DNA of 64,000 nt, taken from positions 186,001 to 250,000 of the forward strand of contig CAMXCT020001857.1 of assembly GCA_947184155.2 (NCBI GenBank). The letters are read 5' to 3'. How positions within the stretch are numbered: position 1 is the stretch's first letter; each line of letters begins with the position of its first letter. The notes below the pieces were generated by a model. That model had not been told where the DNA came from. It did not search any database and saw nothing but the letters and a program-made list of their open reading frames with translations. Made by a program: the position numbers and the translations under genes. Below are positions 1 to 12,474 of the stretch, one piece after another. Source of the DNA: Cladocopium goreaui (taxonomy: Eukaryota > Sar > Dinophyceae > Suessiales > Symbiodiniaceae).

Positions 1-532
1 GGTGCAGCAGTGGAAGAGGCGCCGAGAGGGTTGAACTGGTTACTGTAGGACTTAGGGCATTTGAACTGTAATACAGTATATTATACTCTGGGTGTATGGG
101 GGTGTATAAATACTGTGTATAGTAACTAAAACTCTAGATGTCACTTTGTCAGTAAGCATATAGTATATAACAGTGTGTATATATATATATAGAGGGATTT
201 CTGGTGAGGGAATGGTAGTATAATGGAGAGATAACTAATACACATTTTTCACCAAACATGGGCCAAATCATGGGAATGATTTCACTCATTAAGTGATTTT
301 TAGGGTGGTCAATGAATAACCAACTTAAGTTGTCTACGCTATCTACAACTGGGATTTTTTTTGCGGTGGGGACGAGGCCCAAACGGTTTTCTGAGTCGTG
401 AACTTGGGGATATATGAAAAAAAACGTTGCTAGTCTTAAAATGAATAAACACTAAAGATGTGAACATCCAAACGGTTTAGGGTTTTTCAGATGGATCCAG
501 TACTGGGATGTCATGGGGATTTAATGGGGATT

Positions 533-639
533 TACCATCTGGTTATTTAACATAGCCATGGAAAATCACCATTTTTAACAGGTAAACCATCTATTTCTAT
601 GGGCCATTTTCCATGGCTATGTTAAATAACCAGAGGGTA
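533..639. mobile_element. TA-flanked MITE (family M1), complete copy
   Basis: This is the reference copy for family M1. It opens TACCATCTGGTTATTTAAC and closes with the near-perfect inverse ending ACCAGAGGGTA, so the two ends form a stem of about 25 bp around a core of about 55 bp. The outer TA on both sides fits a TA target duplication, as made by Tc1/mariner-type (Stowaway-like) elements. The core carries the recurring blocks AAAATCACCATTTTTAA and ATAGGTAAACCATC. It is too short to encode a transposase. About twenty copies and fragments occur in the window. Confidence 0.85.
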
Positions 640-1129
640 GATGCATAGCTAGTGGGATAAAAAACAAAGATGGGGAGTGATGCCGAAAACCCCAAGTGAT
701 TAAAATATCGACCCCAAGAATCGCTGTTTAAAAACTGTCAGGCCCAAGCCCCAACTCATGGGGGGATTGTAAATGCTTGCCATAGATGGGGATATTTAAC
801 ATCGAATGCACTCATGAAATATATACTAGTACTGAATTTTCAGGGTTTGAATCTAGCCAGCTGAACATATTGTTTTGCAAAACATGTAAGATTGGCCACG
901 AAATTGGATGGATGCCAGGAACATGAATGGATGGATCATTTGACAACCAAATTCGTCACAATTCTTCTGGACATATGATTTTGTAGTACCATGAATTAAC
1001 CAATTGGGTTGTGAAGTACATCTCAATTATATGAACTGACACGTGTACAGTGTACAGGAAGTAGTTCTAAGCTCCAAGCCAGCAATTTGTGCGCAGAACC
1101 TTGTCACTGCTGGATTCGCACACTTTTTT

Positions 1130-1241
1130 TACCCTCTGGTAATTTAACATAGCTATTGAAAATGACCATAGATATAGTGAGTTTTCCCATTAGAAAAGGT
1201 GGATCTTTCCATTGGTTTTTGTGAACGTTTACCAGAGGGTA
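1130..1241. mobile_element. M1 MITE, complete copy
   Basis: The ends are TACCCTCTGGTAATTTAAC and GTTTACCAGAGGGTA. This copy has the GTAAtTTAAC left-end variant paired with an AACGTTTACC right end, so its inner stem is less perfect than in the 533 copy. Confidence 0.85.
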
Positions 1242-1941
1242 CATTTTGTTTCGGTGGATTTTCAGATGAGTCTGATCCGAATCCGCCTGCAAGTTGAAGA
1301 TGGAAGATGCTCCATAAAACCATTGGATTTCAAGGTGTTCCCTAATTTGTTTCAAAAAACATGCCAGAAGGTACGGTTTTGCCCCTAAATCAGCTAAAGT
1401 ACGGCTGGATCCATAGAGATGTTTGATACTTTGTGGTTCTATGTTTCTTACTAGATGTATATCACCTCCAAAAAATATGAGTAATTCACCATGACAGATT
1501 CAGCATCTTCAAAATTATGGATCTCCAAAATCCCCCATGGAAATCCCCATGAATTTGATCAATGGATTGGCTTACGGGAAAAAATACAGGAACCTCCAAA
1601 ATATTTATTTCATGGGAAAATCAATGGTTTCCATGGTTTCCGGTGAAGATTTTCCCCAAGAAACCAATCCAGTGATTTTACCCATAGGATCCATGTATGC
1701 TATATATGGTAACATTTACCATCAATATACCCCCAATGTTATGGATCCATTGATTTTATCACAGAAAGAACAGCGGAATTCCATGAATTCAGGTGAGCTT
1801 TTTGGACTTCGTGGTGCCTTTTGTAGTGCCGAGCCGAAGGGTCCGAAGGGTTGGTTGAAAAAGCCATGGGTTTCACCAAAGGTGGCGCTTTGGGTGATGG
1901 TTTCATCCAATTTAACCAATTTGACCGTAGAAAATTGGAAC

Positions 1942-2036
1942 TTCATGGGATTTCATAGTGATTTCATGGGATTTCATAGTGATTTCATGGGATTTCATAG
2001 TGATTCAATGGGATTTCATAGTGATTCAATGGGACG
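1942..2036. repeat. 20-bp minisatellite
   Basis: Nearly five head-to-tail units of TTCATGGGATTTCATAGTGA. The last two units carry TTCAATGGG in place of TTCATGGG with compensating length. It explains the repetitive frame that crosses this position. Confidence 0.85.
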
Positions 2037-2821
2037 TTTAGGTGTGATTTCATGGGATTCAATGGTAAAATGGTAAATGACCATGAAGAATTGGTATATC
2101 AATGGGATATAGTGGGTATAATCAGAATTCGTGGGATATAATTGATATAATCAACAACATGGTAATTTGGCTTAGTCTGAAATGTAAAACCCCCATATAT
2201 ATATATATATATATACCTACGTCTTCAAAAGGGTATCAAATTTCTGCCTTTTGGTGGAAAACCATGTTCTTGTGAAGAACGGCGTTTCTTGTGAAGAACG
2301 GCGTTTCTTATATATTAGCGATTTGGTAAGTTTTCATATGTTTTGGAACCTTCTGATCTGTAAATCCCGATCCATCCATATGCCATCATCTCCCACCAGT
2401 ACCCACCGGTCACCAGGTATCTTTGGATCAGCTCTTTTTATGGAGCGGCTGGAATGGTTTGGACAAACATTCAGTCAAATGTCCTTGACAGGCATGGCAG
2501 CTCTATGAAGTGTGAATTATACCACTGGCATAGCTTCAAGGTCCATGATGTAACCTGGGTGGAAACGGTTCCTTACAATTTCAAGCTACTACTGCCACTA
2601 CATCCAATCTGTCATTCTTTCATCTGAGCGCCATGGTTTTGATCCCTGCTCTCACTGATCATCGTCCTGCACAGGCACGTTGATCCCCCCTGCACATTCT
2701 TGCATGTTTTTGGCATAGATCAACTTTGGTGGTACTTGTTTTTTTAAAATCAATATCGCCGGCCTTTTACCCAGTGGATCGAAAAAAGATTGGGTTGCCC
2801 ACCTGACCTTGGTTGCCTGTT

Positions 2822-5410
2822 ATGGCGGCCGACGCTTCTGTTCCCACAGGGGCTTATCTCATTGGGGGTGCCCTTGGTGCTGCGTGGGAAGCCCAGCGGC
2901 TTTTGCGCCGTCGAGTTCAAGATGAAGATGAGTCACACATGACTCGATGGTTGAACAAAAGAGCGGTGGGGGTGCCTTCAGTGAAAGCGATGCTTCTCAA
3001 CAGCAAAGCTCTTACCTGCCTTGCTGAGTGGTATTGCCCCACTTTGGATTACCCGAAGTCAGTTCCCATTGACGTACTTCGAAATGAGGCAACATGCATT
3101 CATAAAGAACCATGTTCAAACACTGTTTGTATTATATACTGTTTGAACTATGTTTTGTTTGGGTTAAATTTCAAAATCCTCGCCCCTTCAGGTGGTTGCC
3201 TTTCGGGGGCTGTGTGGCGTTGAAGCGGACAGGGCATGCATCCAGTTGGATGCAGCTGGCTTAAAGCGTCTTTTTTCACATGGGATTCGGCGCTTCACAT
3301 CGGGGTCAACCAACAAGGTACTGGGATTCAAAAAGAAGCTTCTTACCGCACCATGTGTTGTTTAAAAAAGAAATAAACAACTTACCAACCAAAGGGGTTC
3401 TTATTGACACTTTTCCCAGGATGAAGAGCTTGATGAGTTCTACAACGTTTTGCGAACTTACTGGGGTGAGTCTGAAGGCACCGGTGGCAACCAGGAGGAG
3501 TCTGATGATGGGTATGGTGGTGGTGATGATGATGTTGGTGGTTATCCTGATTCTGATGCTTCGACGGTGGCACGCCCCATCAATCCTGAACCTGCCATGC
3601 CCATAACTCCTGCAGAACCAGTTCCCGCCCGTGCGGAAGCAGCAGAATCTCCCAGCCCTGCAGCGACGGAAGCAACGAGCCCAGCGAGCATCCCCGAGAA
3701 AATTTCACCAGGAAGCAGTACTGATAGAGCGTCCCCGGCAAGCAGTGCTGATGGAGTTGGCGCCGCTGAAGCACCTTCGAAGGATCCCATGCCACCTCCG
3801 CCTGTCCCAAACAAACCTGGTGTGCAAGCTTTGGTGAAGCTGCGGATCAAAGAGTTGGAGTTACTCAGTTTGCCAATTAATCTACCATCCTTCTACTTGA
3901 ATTGGGGGGGTTCTAGGTTGTTAAGAGATTGTTTATGTGTTTTTCCTCTCTTGGAACCATCTGCTGAGGCAACGCTTGGCATCGAAGAAGGCAAGTGAAG
4001 CCACAAAGACCTTTTGTGCCTTGTCTAGCTTTGAGCTGTTGGGGCAGTAAGTGGTGTGGTTTGTGTCGGTGGTGGTTTTGGTTTTTTCAGCATGTTTGAA
4101 AAAAGAACGGATTCCCATCTTTCCACCCCCTTCCCCTCAACTTGTCATGTGGGTCATCCAACCCAAGGTGCGGACAATGCTGAGACACAACCTTTGGAAG
4201 AATCAGCCTGCGATCACATCTTGAGGGCCAAGACCTTGGAGTTGGGGGAAGCATGGACTGATTCAGAGGGGTCGCCGCCGTCGCCGAAACCACTTGCTGA
4301 GCTCCAGCGAGGGAAATCTACGGTTGACATTGGTGCTGCTGATGCTGCTGAAGTGCTAGAAGAACCTACCGGGAAAAGCGAAAATCATGAGGAGCCACCT
4401 GCTACCCAACCTTCCCCAGAACCTGCGGATGAGAGCAGCATGGGTGATGAAGTATACCCTGACCTACCAAGCACACCTGAGACGCCCATGGTGACCCGGG
4501 ATGACCAAAGGGCTTTGAAGGAGTTGAACGAGTTGGGAATCCAGAAGCCCAACGCGAAAGCTGCTCCCAAAAAGAGGGGCAGACCACCTTCAAAGAAAAC
4601 TCCATGTGTCTTGAAGAGGCCCGCAGCCAGGGCACCCGCCAAGAGCAAGAAGATCACCGAGGAGCCAGAGGAGGTGCAGTCTGAGGGAGAAGAGATGGTC
4701 GATGGCACCCAGCACTACTCCCCTTCACAGTCACCTGTCTCGCCGAAGAATTTGGAAAAGAAGTTTGATGCTGCTGACCCCAGCCCTGAGCATGACACAG
4801 TGGCTGGTCGTCGCAAGGCTGCAAAGCGCCAAGCTTCGGATGAGGATGAGAATCCCAAACCCAATGAGAAGAAGAAGAAAGGAGAAGTTTCGAGAGAAGA
4901 TGACGATGGCAAGGAGGACCCGCCCAAGACTCGCAAACGAAAACAGAAGGCTGCTGACACAGAGAACCCAATGACCAATGGCAAGCGCACCAAGAAACCC
5001 GAGGACAAGAAGGATGGCAAGATTCCCCATGATGATGGTAGCAACTTAGTGGTGAGCAAACGAGGATCGGGCCCACGTGTCTCATTTGCTGGGCGTGTGC
5101 CTCCCAAGAATGAGCAAGCCAAGCAGCGACATGAGGTCATGGTTGCCACCTACAAGGATCAGATCGGCCCCTTCGTCACCAATGGAAGTCAGGTCGAGGA
5201 CAGGTGTTCCAAAAAGTTTTTTGTGTTTGCCAACTAGTTTCGTCCACCACCATTTCAAACCCTTTCAGGTCCTTTGGTGGAACTGGGCATTCAAGAGCCT
5301 CCTCAATTTGCCGAAGCCTACCCTCCAAAAGTACCAGAACATGGCATCTCAGAAGGCCATTTCTTTTTGGCAGCAGCCCCAGATGAAAGCCTACAGGAAG
5401 CCGTGAGCTC
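2822..5410 (+). CDS. Multi-exon basic nuclear-type protein with AT-hook-like and KRPAA motifs
   Basis: The start is the ATG at 2822. Exon 1 is 2822-3088 (89 codons), exon 2 is 3192-3317 and exon 3 begins at 3420; these join in frame. Intron 1 uses a GC donor (3089) and a CAG acceptor; intron 2 is GT-AG. Exon 3 runs to about 3867, an exon near 3970-4046 ends at a GTAAGT donor, and exon 5 is 4091-5203. A further exon starts at 5269 after TTTCAG, but its frame is unsettled, so the stop is not fixed. The N-terminal part (about 145 residues) is globular with a run of aliphatic residues. The middle is acidic and Ala/Pro/Ser-rich. Exon 5 is Lys/Arg-rich, with KKRGRPPSKK (AT-hook-like), CVLKRPAAR and a closing SFAGRVPPK block. 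I recall KRPAA and FAGR motifs from expanded dinoflagellate families. A DNA or chromatin role is inference. Gene 2 follows in the same direction about 390 bases on. Confidence 0.7.
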
Positions 5411-5795
5411 CATACTTTGACACTCTCGGGCGCGACTATGGGGTGTGGTTGCCCTAATCTTGTTCGACTGTGGCTCATCAGCTTAGATTGCCTGGGGTGA
5501 AGCTAATTGCACAGTCGGAACTTGAAACCCCATCTATATTGAAAAAACCCTGCACCTTTGTCATGCTTCTTTATTTTCGTTTCTGCGATTGAGATCATTC
5601 CTGTGCTTCTGCTAGCTTCTAGTAGTGGCAACGGCTGGTGTGGCCTAATTTTGGCACATTAGATTGGCGATTTGACTTCGGAGCTTTGGACTTTAGGGAG
5701 AAAATGTGATGGCAGCTAGTCCGGGGGTACTAGTCATCTTATAATTTGGTGGCCAACTGTTTGAACCCTTAAACCCACGTTGCATCCCCACGCAG

Positions 5796-8499
5796 GTATG
5801 CCGAAAAGATTTTCTGCAGCCTTGGCTGGCATGGGTTACTACTCTGGACGACGTGCTTTCTGGCATGTTTGACCCGGGTCGGCTGGGAAGCAAAGCTGCA
5901 AAAACATTGAGTCAAATTAGATTTACGAATAAAACTTGTATAGATCACCGAACTGTTTTTGTTTTGCTAGCTCGCATGTGCTGTCATGCACCACCTCAGC
6001 ATACCTCAGCCAATTTCTTGGCTGAGAGTTTTCCCTTTTTGGTTGGAAAAGGGCCCTGTTTGAGAGCCATGCTGCCTGAAGAGTTCGATCTTGTGGTGAG
6101 AAGACTTATAGCACTTGGCGCACCAAAGGATGCTCAACTTAGTATCCCAGCAATTATTGGGTTAAATAAAATATATTGTTTGTGGGGTTATACATTATCT
6201 TGGTGTTTCATACATACAATATATAAACATCATGTTTGGTTTTGAGTCACCAAGAAGTTATGAATGGCTAAAAAATCTATGGGGTTGTGGATCACTATCG
6301 GCTTATGATGACTATGGGGTCAACAATCGTTGTGGGAGTATTATCCATTTATGGATGACTACTGGGGTAAAACAATCCTGTTGGGGATATGAATCGCTAC
6401 CGGGGTATTCAGTAGTAAGTTATATATATATATATAAACATTATATATAATTATATAATTATGTGGTTTTGAATCATTCCATTCATGAAAAAACCGTTTT
6501 GGGGTTGTAAATTCATCATGTTATTAATCATCACAGCCAAGAAAATGACTAGACATAGTCAGTCATAGTTCTCAAAACATGGGTAATCATACAGACCACG
6601 TCCAGCCCGCTCAGGAGTTCGTGTTTCTGCTGTTGATGTGCGGATGGCTTTCATATGTCAAGTTTGAGAAGGGGTCCGGCTGGACTGTGGTGGATCTCTT
6701 TTGTGGAAAAGCAAGGATTTCAAAATTGGCAGCTGCACTTGGCCTAAAGACTGCCAGTGTTGATGTGAACATTCCTAGAAGGTTCAATCGCCAAAGAAAA
6801 TCCAATCGGTCGCGTTTCCCCAAACGAAATATGATGGACTTTAATGGTCACGTTGGCTTCCCGTTCCTTAGTTACAAACAGCCTTTTTCTTTTCCCCACC
6901 GTAGGGGGGGCACCACCAAGTAGGATTCCCTGCAACCTGTCCCTGGGGAGTCTCCTGGTGCTCAGGCTCATCTTGATCCTGCTGATCCAGAGTTCCTTCG
7001 CGGCTGTGCTCGTGTTCTGTGGAATAGTATGTAGCACATGGGTGTCCATCAATGTTGGTACTAGCAAACGGTCGATACTAGTACCAGGAGGTGATCATGG
7101 TTCGGTTGCCACCAGACGTGGCAACATCATGTGTGCGAGGACCAGGGTTTACGTTCTCCATGAATTGGTAATCAAAGTTCATTAGACTTTTCAAAGCCAG
7201 TGCTTCAAAGTGTTGGAAAGAACCTGAAGGTTTCTTAATAACTTGATTTTAATAATGGTGGTTCAAACAGTATCAACTTGTAGCATTGTCCTTTTCGAGC
7301 CCCAGGATGAGTTTGGTGTTGCTATTGGTTTGCTGTATGGATGGAAAATTTGTAGCTGAAAATCCACATTCTACATTGGTGTTTCTCTACGAGCCCTTCT
7401 TGAAGGCAGTACGGCTGCTCAAGCAGGCTAGTCTAAAGGCGTGGCTTCTTGAACAAATGGTTTGAACATGTTCTCCCCTAAATGAAAATTGTTGGATGGT
7501 TCTTTTGGGGTACCTTTTCCAATTTGCTTTCATGGGGTGCCGATCTTTGTATTCCAAGCCTATGAGCAAATCCAACCCCCAAGAGGTCCTCCTAGTAGCC
7601 ACCTAGCAATAGCTATTGTGCCCAGGAACCTAGGGATCCGGGGTGCTGGGAACGGGCTGTGGGTAACCAACTCTTTTTTTTGGAAGTTGAGTTTCCACAA
7701 AGTGTCAATGGGGTTCGGGGAATACAACAGCCCTTTATTAAAAACAATGCTGAACATGATTGAACCCTGATATTCAGGTGTACCAAATCTACATGTGGAT
7801 GGCTGCATTCAACCACCCAACGCCGAAAAGAACAACTTTGGTTTCCAACAGTAAGGGGATTGCACGTCTTCAGACTGGCAAGCTGTCAAAAACCAAACAG
7901 AAGGGGACCATCCGTACTGCAACCAAATACGTGGATGGGCAGGGCAGGGTCCGTTACAAAGGGACGCCCGAGCTGCGTTCAACCCAGTGCTTTGGAATAT
8001 ACTTAGCAACAGGTGTACCTACTGTTCAACAGTTATGTATGGTAGTATAGATGTGTCTTTTCAAGTGGGAACTTGATTGATCATACCTTTCATCAAACTA
8101 AGGACGTACACAGCAACATTTGCAAAAGCTGTGATCCAAATGATTCCCGATATGCAGAATGAAGGATCAACATGGACTGAACCTGCCCCTTGGTTCTGTA
8201 AAGTTCATGTACATACTGCAACAGCTGTCATGGTGCACAGTATGACACACTCATGGAACTTCAATGGGCATCCTTGTTTTGGTGAGGTCACCCCTTCTAG
8301 TCTGCCCATCTTTACACCACTCCTACGCGTGGCCCAGGTGGATCTCACGACGCCCCTCCCAGAGTTGTTCGGGAAACTTGAATGGTCGGAGCTGCCTGAA
8401 GCCAATTTGGCGGATTGTTTGCTGTACCTGCGAGGACGTGACAAATTGAGAATTCCTGCGGAATTTCGACCATATCTCCCCACTGAGTGGTTGGAGTAG
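5796..8499 (+). CDS. Multi-exon protein with methyltransferase-like fold, CSTW and TPKRT motifs
   Basis: Visible exons: 5796 to about 5930 (after CGCAG; LDDVLSGMFDPGRLG); about 6007-6105 (ANFLAESFPFLVGKG); 6615 to about 6778, which holds VVDLFCGKARISKLAAALG followed by ASVDVN, a good match to motif I and the acidic motif II of a Rossmann-fold methyltransferase; about 6920-7170 with GIVCSTWVSINVGTSKRS and RRGNIMCARTR; 7778 to about 7986 with YMWMAAFNHPTPKRTTLVSN and YKGTPELRSTQ; about 8104-8200 (TATFAKAVIQMIP); and the last exon 8338-8499, ending LRIPAEFRPYLPTEWLE before TAG. The motif order agrees with a family I remember as expanded in Symbiodiniaceae. Intermediate exons between 7170 and 7778 are probably missing from this list. 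The 5-prime end is unknown and could even be shared with gene 1. Methyltransferase activity is inferred from the fold motif only. Confidence 0.65.
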
Positions 8500-8989
8500 A
8501 GAGTTGCAAACGCATGGGAGAATCAATGTAAAAAAACAAGTTCCAAAAAAAATGTCATTTTTTGCAGCGGCGACTTTAGGCGACAAAACGGCGACATTAC
8601 CCGACCAAACGGCGACATTGGCCGACCACCCCAAAAACATGGTTTTTGCAACTCTCACAAGTTGTGCTTACAACTTACGAATGTCATGTTTCCAATTCAA
8701 TGCCTTCTAAATTGGGGAGGCCAATTCACTGGAACATCTCAGTCTGGTCCACTGACAAAAAGGGATCCCACTGTTTCTTGTAAGGTGATAATGCAATGCT
8801 GTGATTGTGCCAACAAAATACTGATGAGTAAGCCCCATTAGAGGCGCTGAATTCAAAGTATCCATTAAAATCCATTCAAGGTGTTGTTTATTCAATGATC
8901 CTAGATGGAAACATGCCATAGCGTTTACCTCCTTAGCCATTCGAAGATCCAGAGATCCATCCTGAAAGCCGCAGAGACTTGCCTGCTTC
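8500..8989. other. Short intergenic gap with an 18-bp repeat
   Basis: Between genes 2 and 3. About three imperfect units built on CGACAAAACGGCGACATT lie at roughly 8570-8625. Nothing else recognisable. A 111-codon frame on the other strand (8707-9042) overlaps the proposed first exon of gene 3 and was not accepted. Confidence 0.5.
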
Positions 8990-11900
8990 ATGCCGCCCAT
9001 CGTGAGCAAGACCTGGTCGGGCACCAGCTTGGAGGATGCCATGAACTTGACTCAGGCCACCCATGAAAAGCATGCGTCCCAGTGTGAGGAAGACATGGTC
9101 CGAGAGTTAGCAGAATCTCCATTGAACTGGACTCCAAAACTTTATTTCCCTTCCAGTTTCCAACAGGTGGTATACAATAATCTGCTTGGGTTTCAAGCTT
9201 CAGTTCTTCAGCAGGGCTTTCTTACATAAATAACCCAATAGCTAGCCACTGAAGTTACTGGTATTGGATCATCCTTATATTGGGGTGGGTTAGTCACAGA
9301 AACAAGAAAAACAACCGGGGGAAAAAGGGTTCAAGTACATTATAGTTGAACCCATTATTTGTTTGCAATTTTGATCCCATTAGATGTCGGTCCAAAAATG
9401 GAGGTAACCCCATTTCATTGACTACACGACAGTAATGTTATTTTAATCAGGAATTTAAAACTATCCTAGATATGATTGCCCAACATGTCCACTTTTTGCC
9501 CTGTCAAAATCCTTGATTGGGAACGGTCCAATAATAGTGACAAACCCTTACTTATGATTCAGCGTATCCCTGGTAATCCTAGGAACTGCGAGCTTGGCTG
9601 GAGCAAAACCAGACTGAAGTGTTGCCCAAGGATGGTCGACCTGTTGCTGCCCCACTTCGGGCATCCTCACCCATCGTCGTATCCCCATCAGTTTGTGAAG
9701 GCAAGGATTGGCAAAGTGAGCAGACTGACAGGAGCCCCTGCTTGTCTCCAGCTCCCACCGTGCCAGACGTTCCGGCTGAGTTTTTAGATGACGATGTTGA
9801 AGATGATGTTGAGCCGACTCAAAAGGTACCAGACCCTTTGGCCCCAGGCTCAGCTCACCCCGAGAAACCGATGATGAACTTAGATGGGGTTAATGCAGCT
9901 GAAGTTCCTGCTTTTGGGGATCAATCGGCACCACGCTTTGATGTTGGGGAACACCACATTTCAGCAAATGCCGTTCGTCAGAGAGCCAAGAGAATTTTCA
10001 CCCCACGAGCCGATGGAAGCCTAAAGGTTTCTGAGACTATCTTCAATGAGTGGAAAGGTAAGGGACAGGCCAGGAAAAACTTGGAGCAGATCTTTAAGAG
10101 TGTTGGTTACGACCCTGACCCTTAGTTTGAATTTAAATTTCATTTTCTGGGTCTTTCCGGATTCCTTTACATCCCACAACTCCTGTACATCCCATTTCTG
10201 ATCATTACTGTGCTTATTCCACCCCGCTTGCTAAGGAAACTTTCTGTGCAGAGGTGGAGGTGCTCCGGCAGGAAATGCAAAGCTCAGAGCTGGTGATCGA
10301 AGGGGAGTTCTTATCCCATGACCAGATGGTTCAGAAGGGTTTTAGCGAGCATTTCGGCAAACAAGTATCAACAAATTATACATTCCTTTAACATTAGCAC
10401 TCGCCCATTTCCATCTAATTATGTGTTTATAAGCCATGGTCTCCCTGCCATTAAGGCAGCGGATGGAGGCGATCAAGAAACACTGCAAGACCAATCCCAA
10501 AAAGCTCATGAGGCCCGCACTGTTGAATGCAGCCCAAAGTCCAGCCCATAGTCCCACACGACCCTGCATGCACCGCAGCGTTGCTGGCAGGAAAGATACC
10601 TACGAGAACCTGTGGATGTACTACGTGGAATTGGCAGTCAAGGGGAGCCACAAGACTCTTGGCAGCATGTGTCTCGACCGTGTCCCAAAAAACGAAGTGC
10701 TGTTTTCTCGACAGTTGATTCGCTGTGCAACTAGTTTGATGTAAGGAAAGAGTCCCGATTGGACATCCGAAAGCGGGTCCGGTTTGAGGAAACCGGCGTG
10801 GGTTCCATGGATGCCCCTGTTGAATTTGATCACCACGATGCGGAAGGCCCATCAACAGCTTTCCTGTAAACCCATGGTTATTTAGCATGCAACTGCGATC
10901 TATGTTTTGAACATATTTTATCCATGGCTGATGCTTATACCAATTTTTCCCTTAATCCTGTCCAGGGCTGGATGACTCCGACATCGACAAGATCGAGGAG
11001 CAAGAGTCAAAGGAAGCCACCCAGCGAAAGGGAAAGCAGATTGGACTGCCAGAAATTGATCCTGATGCTTTGCCCAGCAGCATGGTCACAAAGTATTTGT
11101 TTCTAGACTGCACTTAGTGTCCCCATGTTTTTTTCAACCATTTCTCCAAGCAAATCCCTCAGTTGACCCAGTCTGCCTGGGTCAGCGCATGTGGCTCCAG
11201 GACAGCTCTGGCCAAGCGCATGAAGAAAATGCAAGACCTGGCCGATAAGTTCAACGCACCGAAGGCTGAGGATCTGACTGAGATCCAATCCAGGTTCCTA
11301 GGATCCAACAAGTTATATACCCGAAGCTGAAGTGGTTGAAGTCAAAAAGTCATGGTAAAGACTTGAATCGTTTGAGGCTGAAGATCTCGATCTCGAAGTC
11401 CATCAATGACATGGAGGGGGTTCACAAGGAGATGTCTGATGACTACTCCAATGGGGTGATTACGGGCTACAGCAAGAAGCTACTTGTTCTAAATTAGTTG
11501 TCATGGAGCCAACATGGAAACAAAATGAAGAAAACCATAATTTTTGTCTTTAGGGCTAGCTTTAGGGCTAGCTTTGCTCATCCCAAATTATTTCTTGGCC
11601 CAGTGAAATCCAGGTCAGAGCTTGCTCTCAAAACAAAGCTTGAGACTGTGCAGAAGATGCCCGAGACTCAAAACAAGAATGTTAAAGATTGTGTCGAAGC
11701 CTGAAACAATATCTTGAAATTCTAATAGTGCAAACGTATTATGAGTCTATGAGTTCTTCTTTCATCTTTGCATTCCTAAGGGCCACTGACTCCCTGTCAT
11801 TGGAGGCCCGTTCCAGGTCGGGTTTGGGACATCAGTCAATTTCATCTAGTTACCCACAGTTGTTCCCAATGCCTGCTGATGTCAATTAGTTTCAACTTTG

Positions 11901-12068
11901 GGAGGCCTTTCCTCCCGAAGTCGGCCTCACCGGGAGAGGCCTCGGGCTGGTGCCAAATCGAAGCCCAGGGCACGACCTAAGGTGCAGCCAAAGATGGCCC
12001 CCAAGGCAAAGGCTCAAGCAGTGAAGTTTGAGACCCCCCCGGCGAAGCGCCAACGCTCTGCAAAGTGA
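8990..12068 (+). CDS. Multi-exon protein with IFTPR/GYDP motifs and a basic tail
   Basis: Proposed exon 1 is 8990-9166 (59 codons, then a GT donor). A large exon of about 9590-10112 carries an acidic stretch (DDDVEDDVEPTQK) and then RIFTPRADGSLKVSETIF, EWKGKGQARKNLEQIF and GYDP. Further exons: near 10249-10364 (EVEVLRQEMQSSELVIEGEF); 10460-10512; 10591 onward (KDTYENLWMYYVELAVKGSH); near 10745-10865 (ESRLDIRKRVRFEETG); near 10967-11097; near 11150-11292 (ALAKRMKKMQDLADKFN, helical and basic); near 11335-11495; near 11601-11682; and a last exon ending at TGA 12066-12068 with a tail of Lys, Arg and Pro (KPRARPKVQPKMAPKAKAQ). The 10512/10591 junction is a clear GC-AG intron. The IFTPR to GYDP block is one I recall from an abundant dinoflagellate family of unknown function. 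The basic tail suggests nucleic-acid binding. The start is the weakest part of the model. Confidence 0.6.
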
Positions 12069-12474
12069 AGTCTTCAATCATGTGACAATGGACAATGTTA
12101 GTTTCATTACATGCTTTTCACGTTGAACAGATTCAGCGTGCGCAGCATTCAGTTCTTTAGATCTTGGGGTTGCTTGAGCTAGTGACACCTCAGCCTCAGC
12201 CATGGAATTGTTCAGTGGCAATACATTCTGTTCCAAAAAAATGAACCAATTTCATTTTGCTTCGTTACTGGCAAGGGGAATGTTGCAGCTCAAAATGACA
12301 ATGTGTGCAGAACACATGTTGTCCGTCCGTATCTTACAGCACATGGCCCATTCTGGTCCTACCAATCCTCTTTCTGATCGGTGCCGCATTCCAGCAAGAC
12401 AAAAAGGTTTCTTATTCATGAATCTGAAGTCTATCGTTTTTATTTGAGTTTTCGGCTATGTTCTCCTGGATGCC

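Larger units (their letters stand above)
1..2821. other. Intergenic DNA before the first gene
   Basis: No convincing coding exon was found. The stretch is AT-rich and contains two TA-flanked MITEs (listed separately), an AT dinucleotide run near 2190-2215, a 20-bp minisatellite near 1942-2036, and a short direct duplication near 2265-2305 (unit about 19 bp, TTGTGAAGAACGGCGTTTC, twice). Reading frames of 74-179 codons here come from the minisatellite or have no coding character. Confidence 0.6.

Noticed and set aside
8707..9042. 111-codon minus-strand frame between genes 2 and 3
   Set aside because: It overlaps the proposed first exon of gene 3, has no splice or domain signals and sits in the opposite direction to the cluster.
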